Positions 25,694 through 34,343 of a stretch of DNA of 47,911 bases are shown piece by piece (position 1 is the stretch's first letter; each line of letters starts with the position of its first letter). The stretch is taken from contig JADZET010000047.1 in NCBI GenBank assembly GCA_020850375.1, positions 1 through 47,911 of the forward strand, read 5' to 3'. The DNA comes from Phycisphaeraceae bacterium. GTDB taxonomy: Bacteria > Planctomycetota > Phycisphaerae > Phycisphaerales > Phycisphaeraceae. A program made the position numbers and the translations under genes. The notes under the pieces are model-generated. The model saw only the letters and a list, made by a program, of their open reading frames with translations, did no database searches and was not told where the DNA came from.

Positions 25694-28006
25694 ATGCCGC
25701 TTCGTGGTGAAGATCCATCCGTACAGCCTGCCCGGATCCGCCCCGCGGACACAGCCGATGATCCGACCCGCCTCCCGGACCATGAGCCCTGGCAGGGCCT
25801 CCTGCCCCTCGAGCCCCGACTGCTGATGGCCGCCGAGGTCGCCCTCTTCGGCGGCCTCGACGCCGACGTCGAGATCGCCGCCGGCGACTCCACCCCCGCC
25901 TTCGTCGACGGCACCCACTTCGGCGGCGCCTTCGTCGACGACGCCGCCACCATCCACACCGCCGCTCGAACCTTCACCGTCAAGAACCTCGGCGGCACCG
26001 TCCTGGGCCTGACCGGAACCCCACGCGTTCAGATCTCCGGCGACGTCAGTGACTTCACCGTCACCACCTCCTTCAGCACCAACAAGCTCGGATGGCAGGA
26101 CTCGGTCACCTTCACCATCACCTTCAACCCCACCGCGCCAGGCGTCCGCACCGCCACCGTCCGCGTCCCCAACAACGACTCGAACGAGTTCAACTACACC
26201 TTCACCATCGTCGGCGTCGGCTTCGACCCCGCCGGCTCCGGCACCGAATTCACCCCCGTCTCCGTCGTCGGCGGAGCCTACTACTACACCCTCCTCCCCG
26301 GCGCCACCGAGGACCGAGCCGCCACCACCGGCGACGCCATCGACGTCAACCGATACGTCATGCCCGTCGGCGCCTCCAACTACATCTCCCCCACCTCCGA
26401 TCACTCCCTCCCCGTCACCGTCAACCTCGACTCCTCCAACGCCTCCTCGCTCCTGGTCTCGAGCCTGATCGGCATGCGGACCGGCGAGCTGCGCATCATC
26501 CTCCTGCCCGCCAACTCCGGCATCTACACCGGCTTGCTCAACACCATCCCCGCCGTCTACGCCGCCGAGATGCTCAGCATCCGCTCCGCCGCAGCCTCCC
26601 AGCCCTCCGTCGCCCTCACCGGCAAGGACGACACCCCCATCGCCAACGGCGACGACTCCCCCAGCACCACCGACGGCACCAACCTCGGCGTCACACGCCA
26701 GGGACAGCAGCTCACCCAGACCTTCACCCTCAACATCACCGGCGACAACTTCGCCCTCCTGGGCAACCCCAACGTCGTGATCTCCGGCGCCGACGCCTCG
26801 AACTTCACCGCCTCGACCGTCTCGGGCGCCGGCGCCACCCGAACCTTCACCATCACCTTCCGCAACGCCACCGCCAACGGCGTCTACTCCGCCGTCGTCA
26901 CCATCCCCACCAACGACCCCGACAACCTCTTCCTGACCTTCACCGTCCGCGCCACCCTCGCCCCGGGCGTCTTCGACGAGGCCTGGTACCTCGCCCAGAA
27001 CTCCGACGTCGCCGCCGACGTCGACAACGGCACATGGGCCAGCGGTTACGAGCACTTCGCCGCCCTCGGACAGACCGAGGGCCGACGCGCCAACCCCATC
27101 TTCGACGAGGCCTACTACCTCGCCCACAACCCCGACGTCGCCGCCGACGTCGGCGCCGTCTGGCAGACCGGCTTCGAGCACTTCGCCGCCCTCGGCCAGA
27201 CCGAGACCCGCCGCTTCAGCCGCTACTTCGACAACGCCGTCTACCTCCGCCTCAACCCCTCCGTCGCCTCCGCCGTCGCCGCCGGCACCTGGAAGAGCGG
27301 CCTCGAACAGTACATCGTCGCCGGCGCCGCCGCCGGCAACCGCGTCAGCCCCTACTTCGACGAGGACCTCTACCTCCGCCTCAACTCCGACGTCCAGGAC
27401 CTCATCACCGCCGCCGCCTACGAGAACGGCTTCATCCACTTCATCGAGGTCGGCCGCACCGAGAACCGCACCTTCAGCCGCTTCTTCGACGAGACCTTCT
27501 ACCTCGAGCAGAATCTCGACGTCGCCGCCGACGTCGGCGCCGACCCCGCCAACCCCTGGCGCACCGGCTTCGACCACTTCCTCGAGATGGGCCAATACGA
27601 GAACCGCCTCTTCACCAAGTACTTCGACGAGGCCGTCTACCTCGGCGTCAACACCGCCGTCGCCTCGGCCGTCACCGCCGGCACCTGGGCCTCCGGCTTC
27701 GAGCACTTCATCGCCCGCGGTTGGAGCGAGGGACGCCAGTTCTTCGCCCTCTTCGACGAGGCCTACTACCTCGCCCAGTACCCCATCGTCGCCGCCGACG
27801 TCGGCCCCAGCCTCGAATGGGACAGCGGCTTCGATCACTTCATCCACGCCGGCTACAACGAATCGCGCCGCTACAGCACCTACTTCAACGAGCAGGCCTA
27901 CCTCGCCGCCAACCCCGACGTCGCCGCCGGCGTCCCCGACCCCTGGCTCACCGGCTTCCGCCACTTCGTCACCTACGGCCAGTTCGAGGGCCGCACCGCC
28001 GTCTGA
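25694..28006 (+). CDS. LEPR-XLL secreted repeat protein, degenerate FKBP-like domain (copy 2)
   Basis: 770 residues, paralogue of the preceding gene with the same order: LEPRLLMAAE at ~39-48, a choice-of-anchor D domain (FTVKNLGGTVLGLTGTPRV...), an FKBP-like region ~195-290, another anchor-D domain (NITGDNFALLGNP...), and eight C-terminal repeats. In the FKBP-like region only the frame survives: VSSLIGMRTGELRIILLPANSG aligns with VIAGWEVGLPGIQPGEYRTLLIPPEQ of copy 1, so the VIxGW core and most active-site residues are gone and isomerase activity is unlikely. ATG 25694 follows TGAGGAGG. Both copies end identically in EGRTAV. Confidence 0.9.
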   Translation: MPLRGEDPSVQPARIRPADTADDPTRLPDHEPWQGLLPLEPRLLMAAEVALFGGLDADVEIAAGDSTPAFVDGTHFGGAFVDDAATIHTAARTFTVKNLGGTVLGLTGTPRVQISGDVSDFTVTTSFSTNKLGWQDSVTFTITFNPTAPGVRTATVRVPNNDSNEFNYTFTIVGVGFDPAGSGTEFTPVSVVGGAYYYTLLPGATEDRAATTGDAIDVNRYVMPVGASNYISPTSDHSLPVTVNLDSSNASSLLVSSLIGMRTGELRIILLPANSGIYTGLLNTIPAVYAAEMLSIRSAAASQPSVALTGKDDTPIANGDDSPSTTDGTNLGVTRQGQQLTQTFTLNITGDNFALLGNPNVVISGADASNFTASTVSGAGATRTFTITFRNATANGVYSAVVTIPTNDPDNLFLTFTVRATLAPGVFDEAWYLAQNSDVAADVDNGTWASGYEHFAALGQTEGRRANPIFDEAYYLAHNPDVAADVGAVWQTGFEHFAALGQTETRRFSRYFDNAVYLRLNPSVASAVAAGTWKSGLEQYIVAGAAAGNRVSPYFDEDLYLRLNSDVQDLITAAAYENGFIHFIEVGRTENRTFSRFFDETFYLEQNLDVAADVGADPANPWRTGFDHFLEMGQYENRLFTKYFDEAVYLGVNTAVASAVTAGTWASGFEHFIARGWSEGRQFFALFDEAYYLAQYPIVAADVGPSLEWDSGFDHFIHAGYNESRRYSTYFNEQAYLAANPDVAAGVPDPWLTGFRHFVTYGQFEGRTAV
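26969..28003 (+). repeat. Eight NPDVA-type protein repeats
   Basis: Eight in-frame repeats of 42-46 codons with the same consensus as in copy 1. Repeats 3 and 4 are the most altered (AGAAAGNRVSP, LNSDVQDLITAA). Confidence 0.92.
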
Positions 28007-28039
28007 GCCTGACGCCAGTCGACCCGACACGAAAAACAA

Positions 28040-28075
28040 CCGGACCCCCGCTCCCGCGGAGGTCCGGCGTTTTTT
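28040..28075 (+). terminator. Intrinsic terminator
   Basis: Stem CCGGACC / GGTCCGG extended by CCGC / GCGG after one mismatch, loop TCCC, then CG and six T, 33 bp after the LEPR-XLL gene 2 stop. Confidence 0.9.
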
Positions 28076-28204
28076 CCTGCTCAGCCCGGTAGGGCACGCA
28101 TCCTGCGTGCCGAACGCCGCCGCCGCGTCAATCGGGTCTCGCTCTCTCCCCCCCCGCGATTCATACGCGAGGCCCCTCAAACGTATCGCGGTTGATTCGC
28201 AGCC

Positions 28205-28248
28205 GGGGTCTGTCCTCTTTTTGCGCAGCAAAACAGGGGGCTGACCCC
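28205..28248 (+). repeat. REP-like palindrome
   Basis: Imperfect 44-bp palindrome: outer arms GGGGTC / GACCCC, inner stem TTTTGC-GCA-GCAAAA, with TCCTCT / CAGGGGG between. From memory, very similar GGGGTCTGTCC...TTTTGC...GACCCC elements are scattered in planctomycete and other genomes and may be moved by REP-associated transposases; none is in this window. Confidence 0.65.
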
Positions 28249-28280
28249 CTCTCCCAGCCTGCGATCAACCGCGGACCGTA

Positions 28281-28877
28281 TCAAACCTGCTCCGGCATCG
28301 CGTGCATCACGATCAGCGCCAGCCCCATGGCGGCCATCGCCGCCCCGGCCAGACGCAACGCCACCGTCCCCCGCCGCGACTCGATCAACAGCATCCCGAT
28401 CAGCACCCCCGCGACGTGGATCCCCGCCGTCCCCGTCATGAACCCCGCCGCGTAGAACACCGGCGCCGCCAGCTCCGGCATCTCCGTCCCGTGCGCATGG
28501 CCGTGGAAGATCGCGAACGTCGCCACGAACAGCATCGCCACCACCACCGGCATCTTCTTGTCCGCCGCGATCGCCGCCCCCAGCGCGAAGACCGAGAACG
28601 CGATCCCGATCTCCACCGAGAACACCGGCACGCCCAGGATCCCCAGCAGCCCCCCGACCGCCATCGTCAGCACGAACGCCGTCGGCACCGTCCAGATCGC
28701 CCGCCCCCCGATCTGCGCGCTGAGGATCCCCACGCTGATCATCGCCAGAAGGTGATCGTACCCCAGCACCGGGTGCCTCATCCCCGCCAGAAAACCGCCC
28801 GCCCGGCCCACCCCGTGCGCCCACGCCAAGCCCGGGAACAGCCCGATCACCAACGCCGCCAGCAACCACTTTCTCAT
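28281..28877 (-). CDS. HupE/UreJ family metal transporter-like protein
   Basis: 198 residues: signal-like first helix (WLLAALVIGLFPGLAWAHG) and six further helices. Family motifs are HPVLGYDHLLAMISVG (His and Asp on helix one of the core), IFHGHAHG and AGIHVAGVLIG. HupE/UreJ proteins are thought to carry nickel or cobalt for hydrogenase or urease; no such enzyme lies nearby, so the metal and purpose are open. ATG 28877 has TGGAG upstream; an upstream Met at 28931 gives a poor leader. Possible -10 TATAAG on the minus strand at 28922-28917. It runs in the same direction as the SpoIIE gene behind it. Confidence 0.93.
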   Translation of the reverse strand: MRKWLLAALVIGLFPGLAWAHGVGRAGGFLAGMRHPVLGYDHLLAMISVGILSAQIGGRAIWTVPTAFVLTMAVGGLLGILGVPVFSVEIGIAFSVFALGAAIAADKKMPVVVAMLFVATFAIFHGHAHGTEMPELAAPVFYAAGFMTGTAGIHVAGVLIGMLLIESRRGTVALRLAGAAMAAMGLALIVMHAMPEQV

Positions 28878-29038
28878 GACATGATCTCCAGAAAGGGGGA
28901 AACGGAATGTCCCCATCTTATACCAGATCATGCCTAAAACAACTACATCAATCTACGAGTGGTCGTGCCCCTCCCGACCCGCCGTCGCGGACGCCGGCCG
29001 ACAGAGGCCGCCCAGGTATTCTGATCGCCCCCGACGCC

Positions 29039-30814
29039 TCACCGCCCCGCCGTCGTCCCCACCCGCACCACCACCAGCGTCGTGTCGTCCACGTTCCGCG
29101 CCAGACCGATGTGTTTCCGCATCGACCACAGCAGGTGGTGCATCGCGCCGGCCGCGCTCATCCCCCCCGTCTCGAGAAAGGCCTGCTTCATCCTCGCCCG
29201 CCCGAACTTCCTCCCCGACCGGTCCATCGCGTCGATCAGCCCGTCCGTGTAGATCGCCAACAGGTCCCCCGCCCGCAGGTCCAGGATCCCCTTCTGGTAC
29301 GTCTGGGCCGCGTCGATCCCCAGCACCATCCCCCCCGTCTCGAGCGCCATGAGTTTGCCGTCCCGCAACAGCAGCGGCGGGTCGTGCCCCGCGTTGCAGT
29401 ACGTCAGCCGCAGCCTCTTGGGGTCCAGCACCCCGTAGAACAGCGTCACGAACTCGCTGTCCCGCGTGTCCCGCGCCAGCGCCGCGTTCACCCGCGCGAT
29501 GATCTGGTCCAGGTCGTAAACGTCCTGCGCGAACGCCCGGATCGACGCCCGCACGCTCGCCGTCAGCAGGCTCGCCGCCACCCCCTTGCCCACCACGTCG
29601 CCCACCGCCACGCCCAGGTTCCCGTCGAGGTCCAAGAGGTCATAAAAGTCACCCCCCAGCTCGTAACTCGGCACGTACCGCGCCGCGATCTCCAGCGGCG
29701 GGATGCTCGGCACCGTGTCCGGCAGCATCCGCTGCTGCACCTGCGCCGCCAGACGAAGCTGCCGCTGAACGTCCTGACGCTGCGTCTGCTGCTGATCCAG
29801 ACGCGCGTTGACCACCGCCGCCGTCACCAGCTGCGCCAACGCCCGCCCCAGCTCCACCTGCCCCGACGTGAAACGCCCCGCCTCACCCGTCAACCACTCG
29901 ATCACCCCGAACGCCCGACCCTGGTGCATCAGCCCCAGGCACAACAGCGACGTCACCCCCTGCTCGCGCGCCTCGGCCTCCGTCATGATCCGCGGGTCCG
30001 ACCACACCTCCGCCAGGTACGCCGCCTCGCCCGCCAGCGCCTTGGCGTACGTCGTGCTCCGCCGCGGCAGCACCGTCCCGGTCTCGAGCATCGTCCGCGG
30101 CAGCCCCCACACCGCCCGGCACGTCAATTCCTGCGTCTCGCCGTCCAGCAGCCGGATCGACACCGCCCTGGACCCGAGCATCGTCGCCGCCGACTGCGCC
30201 GCCGCGTCGAGAACCTGCTGCAACTCCCGCTGCGACGCCAGCATCGTGCTGAAACGGTGCAGCGACCCGAGCTCCTCAACCCGCCGCCGAAGCTGATGCT
30301 CTTGATAGCACAGCCGCGTGATGTGATTCGCCAACAGGTACAGAAACTGCACCGCCGCCGCCCGCGACGGCGCCATCGCCCGCTCCGCCGCGTCAAGCAT
30401 TTCCTCGATCTTCCCCGGCTCCGCCCCCATCCGCGTCGCCGCCTCGCGAAGCTGCTGCCGCGTCGCCGTCTCGAGCCCCCCGTCCTCTTGCGGACGCACC
30501 TCGATGCTCCCGAGCTCCATCCCCTCGACCACGATCGGCGCCACGAAGCCCCGCCCGTCGCCCTCGTCCACCAGCAGGAAGTCCAGCACCCGGTCGCTCG
30601 CCCGCCGCGCCGCCGGGTCCGTCGGCTCGAGCAGCGTCCGACCCCCCGAGTCACGGAACACCGTCGACAGGTGCGTCAACGCCGCGAAACCGTCCTGCAG
30701 GTTCTGGATCGTCGGCAGGTCCAGGAAATCCGTCAGCGACAACCGCCCCGCCGCCTCGTCGCCCGGCGGCGCGCCCGTTCCCGACGCCATGGATTGTCCT
30801 GAGCTGCTGCTCAC
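29039..30814 (-). CDS. PocR-GAF-SpoIIE (RsbU-like) serine phosphatase
   Basis: 591 residues. The N-terminus (LSLTDFLDLPTIQNLQDGFAAL...) is a PocR-type ligand-sensing domain, the middle (~190-345) a GAF domain, and the C-terminal ~230 residues a PP2C/SpoIIE phosphatase with metal-binding motifs GGDFYD, VGDVVGKG, CNAGHDPP and YTDGLIDAMD and a closing DDTTLVVVR. Such proteins dephosphorylate anti-sigma-factor antagonists in partner-switching pathways; no STAS or HATPase partner is seen here. The GTG start overlaps the stop of the preceding gene as GTGA, with GAGG upstream, implying translational coupling to the secreted TPR protein. A later Met at 30790 is the alternative start. Confidence 0.9.
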   Translation of the reverse strand: MSSSSGQSMASGTGAPPGDEAAGRLSLTDFLDLPTIQNLQDGFAALTHLSTVFRDSGGRTLLEPTDPAARRASDRVLDFLLVDEGDGRGFVAPIVVEGMELGSIEVRPQEDGGLETATRQQLREAATRMGAEPGKIEEMLDAAERAMAPSRAAAVQFLYLLANHITRLCYQEHQLRRRVEELGSLHRFSTMLASQRELQQVLDAAAQSAATMLGSRAVSIRLLDGETQELTCRAVWGLPRTMLETGTVLPRRSTTYAKALAGEAAYLAEVWSDPRIMTEAEAREQGVTSLLCLGLMHQGRAFGVIEWLTGEAGRFTSGQVELGRALAQLVTAAVVNARLDQQQTQRQDVQRQLRLAAQVQQRMLPDTVPSIPPLEIAARYVPSYELGGDFYDLLDLDGNLGVAVGDVVGKGVAASLLTASVRASIRAFAQDVYDLDQIIARVNAALARDTRDSEFVTLFYGVLDPKRLRLTYCNAGHDPPLLLRDGKLMALETGGMVLGIDAAQTYQKGILDLRAGDLLAIYTDGLIDAMDRSGRKFGRARMKQAFLETGGMSAAGAMHHLLWSMRKHIGLARNVDDTTLVVVRVGTTAGR

Positions 30815-32808
30815 CGCTGGGCCTCGGGCGCCTGCGGCGGCGCCGCCTCGGCCGGCGGCCCCGATTCGAGCGCCGCCTCGAGGTCCAGCATCATCTGCTC
30901 ACTGGGCATCGTCGTCGGCGTCCGCTCCCCCGTCGGCTGCTCCGCGGGCGTCTCCACCGCCGGCTCCTGCGCCTTGGGCTCGCTCGGCTCCTCCGCCGGC
31001 AGGGGCGTCGGGCTCGCCCAGATCACCTCCAGCAACGCCGCGAGCCGGTCGTCCGGGTTCGCCTTCCGCAACGCCGACAGGCCCTCTTGCAGCCAGACCG
31101 TGCTGTCCGCCTGGTACCCCATGTACGCCAGCACAAGCCCTGCGTCCGACCCCGGGTCCTCGCCGATGCTCAGCTCCTTCCGCAGCTCCTCGGCCAGCCA
31201 CTCCAGCCGCGACCTCGGCGGCATCAGCCCCGACTCGTACCGCGCCGCGACCAGCTCCGGGTGCACGCTCAACAGCTCCCGCAGGTTCATCGCCGCCGAA
31301 CGCATCATCCCCGCACCTATCTGCGCGTGCACCTGACCGACCATGATCAGCGGGTCGTGCGGGTTCATCAGCAGCGCCTGCCGATAACGGTCCGCCGCCC
31401 CGAAGAACTGTCCCTCCCGCATCAGCCGCTCGGCCTCACGCAGGTTCGTGTTCGCCGCCGAATCGTCCGACCCCGCCAGGCTCGGCAACGCCGGCAGCCT
31501 GTACCGCAGCACGCTCACGTCCGGCTGATTCTTGCCCTTCTGATCACCCCCCGCAGCCGTCCCACCCCCCGGAGACTGCAGCTCCGTCCTCGGCAGCGGC
31601 TCGAGCCCGGTCTGCGGCGAGGACCTCTCCGTCTTCCCACCCTTGTCCTGGTCCTTCGCCTGCGCCTTGTCCTCCGCCGCGGAGGGAGTTTCCGGCGCCG
31701 CGGGCTTGGCCGGCTCGAAACGCATCGCCTCACGCAGCGGATCCTGCGGCAGACCCGTCGGGTCCGGACCCTCGTCCGTCTTCGGCCTCGAGAGCTGGTC
31801 CCGAGGCGCCGTCCCCTGCTCGTCCGACCTCGCCTCCCCCGTCTTCTGCTGACGCACCCGCCTCATCAGGTCCATGTACACGTCCTGACCCGGCTGGGCC
31901 TGCATCGACCCCTCCGGGCCCATCAGCCTCGCCTCGATCTCCGCCACCTGCTGATCCAGCGTCATCGTCGGCTCATGAGCCCCCCGCGGGCTCTGCCGCA
32001 GCTCCATCGGCAACGCCCCGGTCGGCGACGGCGTCAGCGTCGCGTCCACTCGCGCCGCCGCGCTGTCCGCCTGACCCAGCCCCGGCACCGACGGGTTCCG
32101 CGGCAGCGTCGTCTCGGTGCCCTCGAGCACGCTCGGGTTCTGCGCCGTCGACGGACCCGACGCATTGGCGCTCGTCGTCCCCACCGCCGTCGCCCGCAGC
32201 CCCAGCAGCGCCGAACCGCTGATCTGAAGCACTCGCCCGTCCTGACCCGCCACCAGACCCAGGCTCGACACCGTCACCCCCCCCGTCGGGATCGACTGGC
32301 TCGTCCACCCGCTCTGGATCCCCGACAATCCCGCCTGGCTGACCTTCACGCCCCCCTGACCCGTCAGGTAGTTGGGCATGCTCGAAATGCTCGTCATCCC
32401 CCCCGCCTGTCCGATCCCAGGCGTCGACGTGCTCCGATAGATCTGTACGTTCCCCAGGCTCGCACCCCCCGCCGGCGCCCCCAGACTCGAGGTAAAGCTC
32501 TGCGCCTGGAACCGGAACGTCGTGTCCTCGCCGACCGCTCCGCGGAACTCGCCCGGCGCACCGTACCCCACGTCTCCGTGGAAGTACCCCAGCCCCGGCA
32601 CGTTCCCCGTCACCACCGCGTTGCCCGCCCCGATCTGCTGCGGACGAACCGCCTGGTTGATCCCCCCGCTACCCTTCTGCAGGTTCTTGTCCAGCTCATG
32701 CCCGCCCTGGATCTGCTGCTGACCCCACGCCGCCGGGCCCATCGCAAGACACAGCAGCCCCGCCGCCATCCTCATCGCCGCCATCCGAACCGTGTGTTGG
32801 GTCGTCAT
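30811..32808 (-). CDS. Secreted TPR protein of unknown function
   Basis: 665 residues: signal peptide (MAAMRMAAGLLCLAMGPAAWG), a ~230-residue Gly/Ser/Thr-rich region with no recognised domain (GYFHGDVGYGAPGEFRG, GVTVSSLGLVAGQDGRVLQ), a low-complexity charged linker rich in Pro, Glu and Lys, then a TPR pair around LREAERLMREGQFFGAADRY and LLMNPHDPLIMVG, and a Pro/Glu-rich tail. Export to periplasm or surface is likely; function unknown. ATG 32808 has AAAGGA upstream, and a TATAAT box lies about 80 bp further up. Its stop overlaps the GTG start of the SpoIIE phosphatase. Confidence 0.8.
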   Translation of the reverse strand: MTTQHTVRMAAMRMAAGLLCLAMGPAAWGQQQIQGGHELDKNLQKGSGGINQAVRPQQIGAGNAVVTGNVPGLGYFHGDVGYGAPGEFRGAVGEDTTFRFQAQSFTSSLGAPAGGASLGNVQIYRSTSTPGIGQAGGMTSISSMPNYLTGQGGVKVSQAGLSGIQSGWTSQSIPTGGVTVSSLGLVAGQDGRVLQISGSALLGLRATAVGTTSANASGPSTAQNPSVLEGTETTLPRNPSVPGLGQADSAAARVDATLTPSPTGALPMELRQSPRGAHEPTMTLDQQVAEIEARLMGPEGSMQAQPGQDVYMDLMRRVRQQKTGEARSDEQGTAPRDQLSRPKTDEGPDPTGLPQDPLREAMRFEPAKPAAPETPSAAEDKAQAKDQDKGGKTERSSPQTGLEPLPRTELQSPGGGTAAGGDQKGKNQPDVSVLRYRLPALPSLAGSDDSAANTNLREAERLMREGQFFGAADRYRQALLMNPHDPLIMVGQVHAQIGAGMMRSAAMNLRELLSVHPELVAARYESGLMPPRSRLEWLAEELRKELSIGEDPGSDAGLVLAYMGYQADSTVWLQEGLSALRKANPDDRLAALLEVIWASPTPLPAEEPSEPKAQEPAVETPAEQPTGERTPTTMPSEQMMLDLEAALESGPPAEAAPPQAPEAQR

Positions 32809-32887
32809 GGCTGATTCCTTTCCCGGGGCCTCATTCTCCCGGGCCGGACGCGTCGGCCTGTGCGGCCGTCCCCGTTCGCTCACCCTT

Positions 32888-32893
32888 ATTATA
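32888..32893 (-). promoter_or_regulatory. Possible -10 box (TATAAT, minus strand)
   Basis: Perfect TATAAT on the minus strand between greA and the secreted TPR gene. No good -35 at 16-18 bp. Confidence 0.4.
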
Positions 32894-32957
32894 GAACCCC
32901 ACCGACACGACCCTCCCCCCAGCCCTATCAAGACTTCGATCAGTTCCATATGAGTCT

Positions 32958-33422
32958 TTACATCAACTCCAGCACCTCAAACCGTTTAGACCCCTTGGGC
33001 AGGTCCACCCGCACCACGTCCCCCACCCGCGCCTTCATCAGCGCCTCGCCCATCGGGCTGCCCACCGTCACCTCGATCTCGTCCCCGTCGAACCGCCCCG
33101 TCGCCTCCCCCACGAGCTTATAAAGGTCCTCGTCCCCCGCCTCGACGTCCCGAAGCTTCACCACCGACCCCAGGAACACGATGTCCTTGGGCACGTCCGA
33201 CTCGTCCGCCACCTGCGCCCGCTTGAGACGCTCCTCGAGCCGGCGGATCTCCGCCTCATTAAGCCCCTGGTCGTCACGGGCCGCGTGGTAGTCCGCGTTC
33301 TCCTTGAGGTCCCCCAACGCCCTGGCCTCGGCGATCCGCTTGGTCAGGATCGGACGCTGAGCCTTGAGCTCAGCCAGCTTCTCCTCGAGCCCGCGACGTT
33401 CGTCAGCGGTGATGAACTCCAT
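32958..33422 (-). CDS. greA: Transcription elongation factor GreA
   Basis: 154 residues, the usual length. The N-terminal coiled coil contains the conserved tip ARALGDLKENADYHAARDDQG with the acidic pair that enters the RNA polymerase secondary channel; the C-terminal FKBP-like domain has GSVVKLRD, VGEATGRFDGDEIEV and SPMGEALMKARVGD. It rescues backtracked RNA polymerase by stimulating transcript cleavage. The ATG has GAGGAG eight bases upstream. It follows the membrane protein gene by 129 bp on the same strand. Confidence 0.97.
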   Translation of the reverse strand: MEFITADERRGLEEKLAELKAQRPILTKRIAEARALGDLKENADYHAARDDQGLNEAEIRRLEERLKRAQVADESDVPKDIVFLGSVVKLRDVEAGDEDLYKLVGEATGRFDGDEIEVTVGSPMGEALMKARVGDVVRVDLPKGSKRFEVLELM

Positions 33423-33551
33423 GACGGCTCCTCGATCTGAAACACGCGCGACCCGACGCAGCCTCTCGCCCCGGCACGCACATGGGTTTAGGTTGTCCGG
33501 TTCCCCACGGACCTCCGCCCGCGGCACGACTCCCCCATTGTAAGCAGATCG

Positions 33552-34343
33552 TTATTTCCTGGCCCCCGTCCGCTGAAAATCTCTCCCCCACGCCCACGCC
33601 GACGCCGCGACCCACGCCCCCGCCGCCGCCCCCGCCGCGATCCCCACCGCCCGCCACGCCCATGTCGTCGGCCCCGCCGGCCACTTGTCCGCCAGCATCC
33701 AGCCCGTCCGCCACGGCTCCGACGCCGCGATCAATCCCCCGCCCAACAACGCCGCCAGCACGCCCCCGCCCAACGCCACCCCCACGCACCCCGCCATCGA
33801 CCACGTCCGCCGACCGATCGGCCCCCCCATGCCCCACGCCAACACCACCCCCGCCCCCAGCGACCAGGCCGCGCACCATCCGATCACCAGCAGCGTCTGC
33901 TCCCCCGTCCAGTGCGCCCCGAGCTTCACCGAGATCAGCACCGCCGCGTGCAGCACGTTCAGATAAAACCAGTCCCGCAGCACCCACCCCGTCCGCGCCC
34001 ACCACGTCAGCCCCGCTTCGTCGCCCCCCGTCGCCCACGTCCCGCCCACCCCCGTCAGCCGCACCGCCGGCCAAGCGATCAACAACCCCACCAGCCCCTG
34101 GATCACCATCCACCGTCCCGCCGGCATCAGCGAACCCGGCGCCGTCGCCGGCGCCCAACGCCCGTACATCGCCTCCATCACCCCCAGCCAGCTCCCCATC
34201 ATCCACACGCACCACAGCAGCAGCATCCCCCCGACCAGCGGCCGACGTCGCCGCCGCGGACGCAACGCCACCAGCGCCGACGAAATCGCCGCCGCCGACA
34301 TCGCCTCGTCCGGTCTGGGTTCGAGTGATGACACGTTCACCAA
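33552..34343 (-). CDS. Membrane protein of unknown function coupled to ftsQ
   Basis: 263 residues, mostly hydrophobic, with about six helices (GMLLLWCVWMMGSWLGVM, MVIQGLVGLLIAW, LLVIGWCAAWSLGAGVVLAW, GALLGGG-type and a C-terminal GAAAGAWVAASAWAWG). Trp-rich. The architecture recalls Yip1-like membrane proteins, but I see no diagnostic motif. The GTG at 34343 overlaps the ftsQ stop (GTGA), suggesting translational coupling; an ATG at 34301 with GAGG close by is the alternative. Context hints at an envelope or division-linked role, no more. Confidence 0.75.
   Translation of the reverse strand: MVNVSSLEPRPDEAMSAAAISSALVALRPRRRRRPLVGGMLLLWCVWMMGSWLGVMEAMYGRWAPATAPGSLMPAGRWMVIQGLVGLLIAWPAVRLTGVGGTWATGGDEAGLTWWARTGWVLRDWFYLNVLHAAVLISVKLGAHWTGEQTLLVIGWCAAWSLGAGVVLAWGMGGPIGRRTWSMAGCVGVALGGGVLAALLGGGLIAASEPWRTGWMLADKWPAGPTTWAWRAVGIAAGAAAGAWVAASAWAWGRDFQRTGARK

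Noticed and set aside
24133..28003. Regular repeats considered as a CRISPR array
   Set aside because: The ~130-bp units are in-frame protein-coding repeats with no constant-repeat/spacer pattern.
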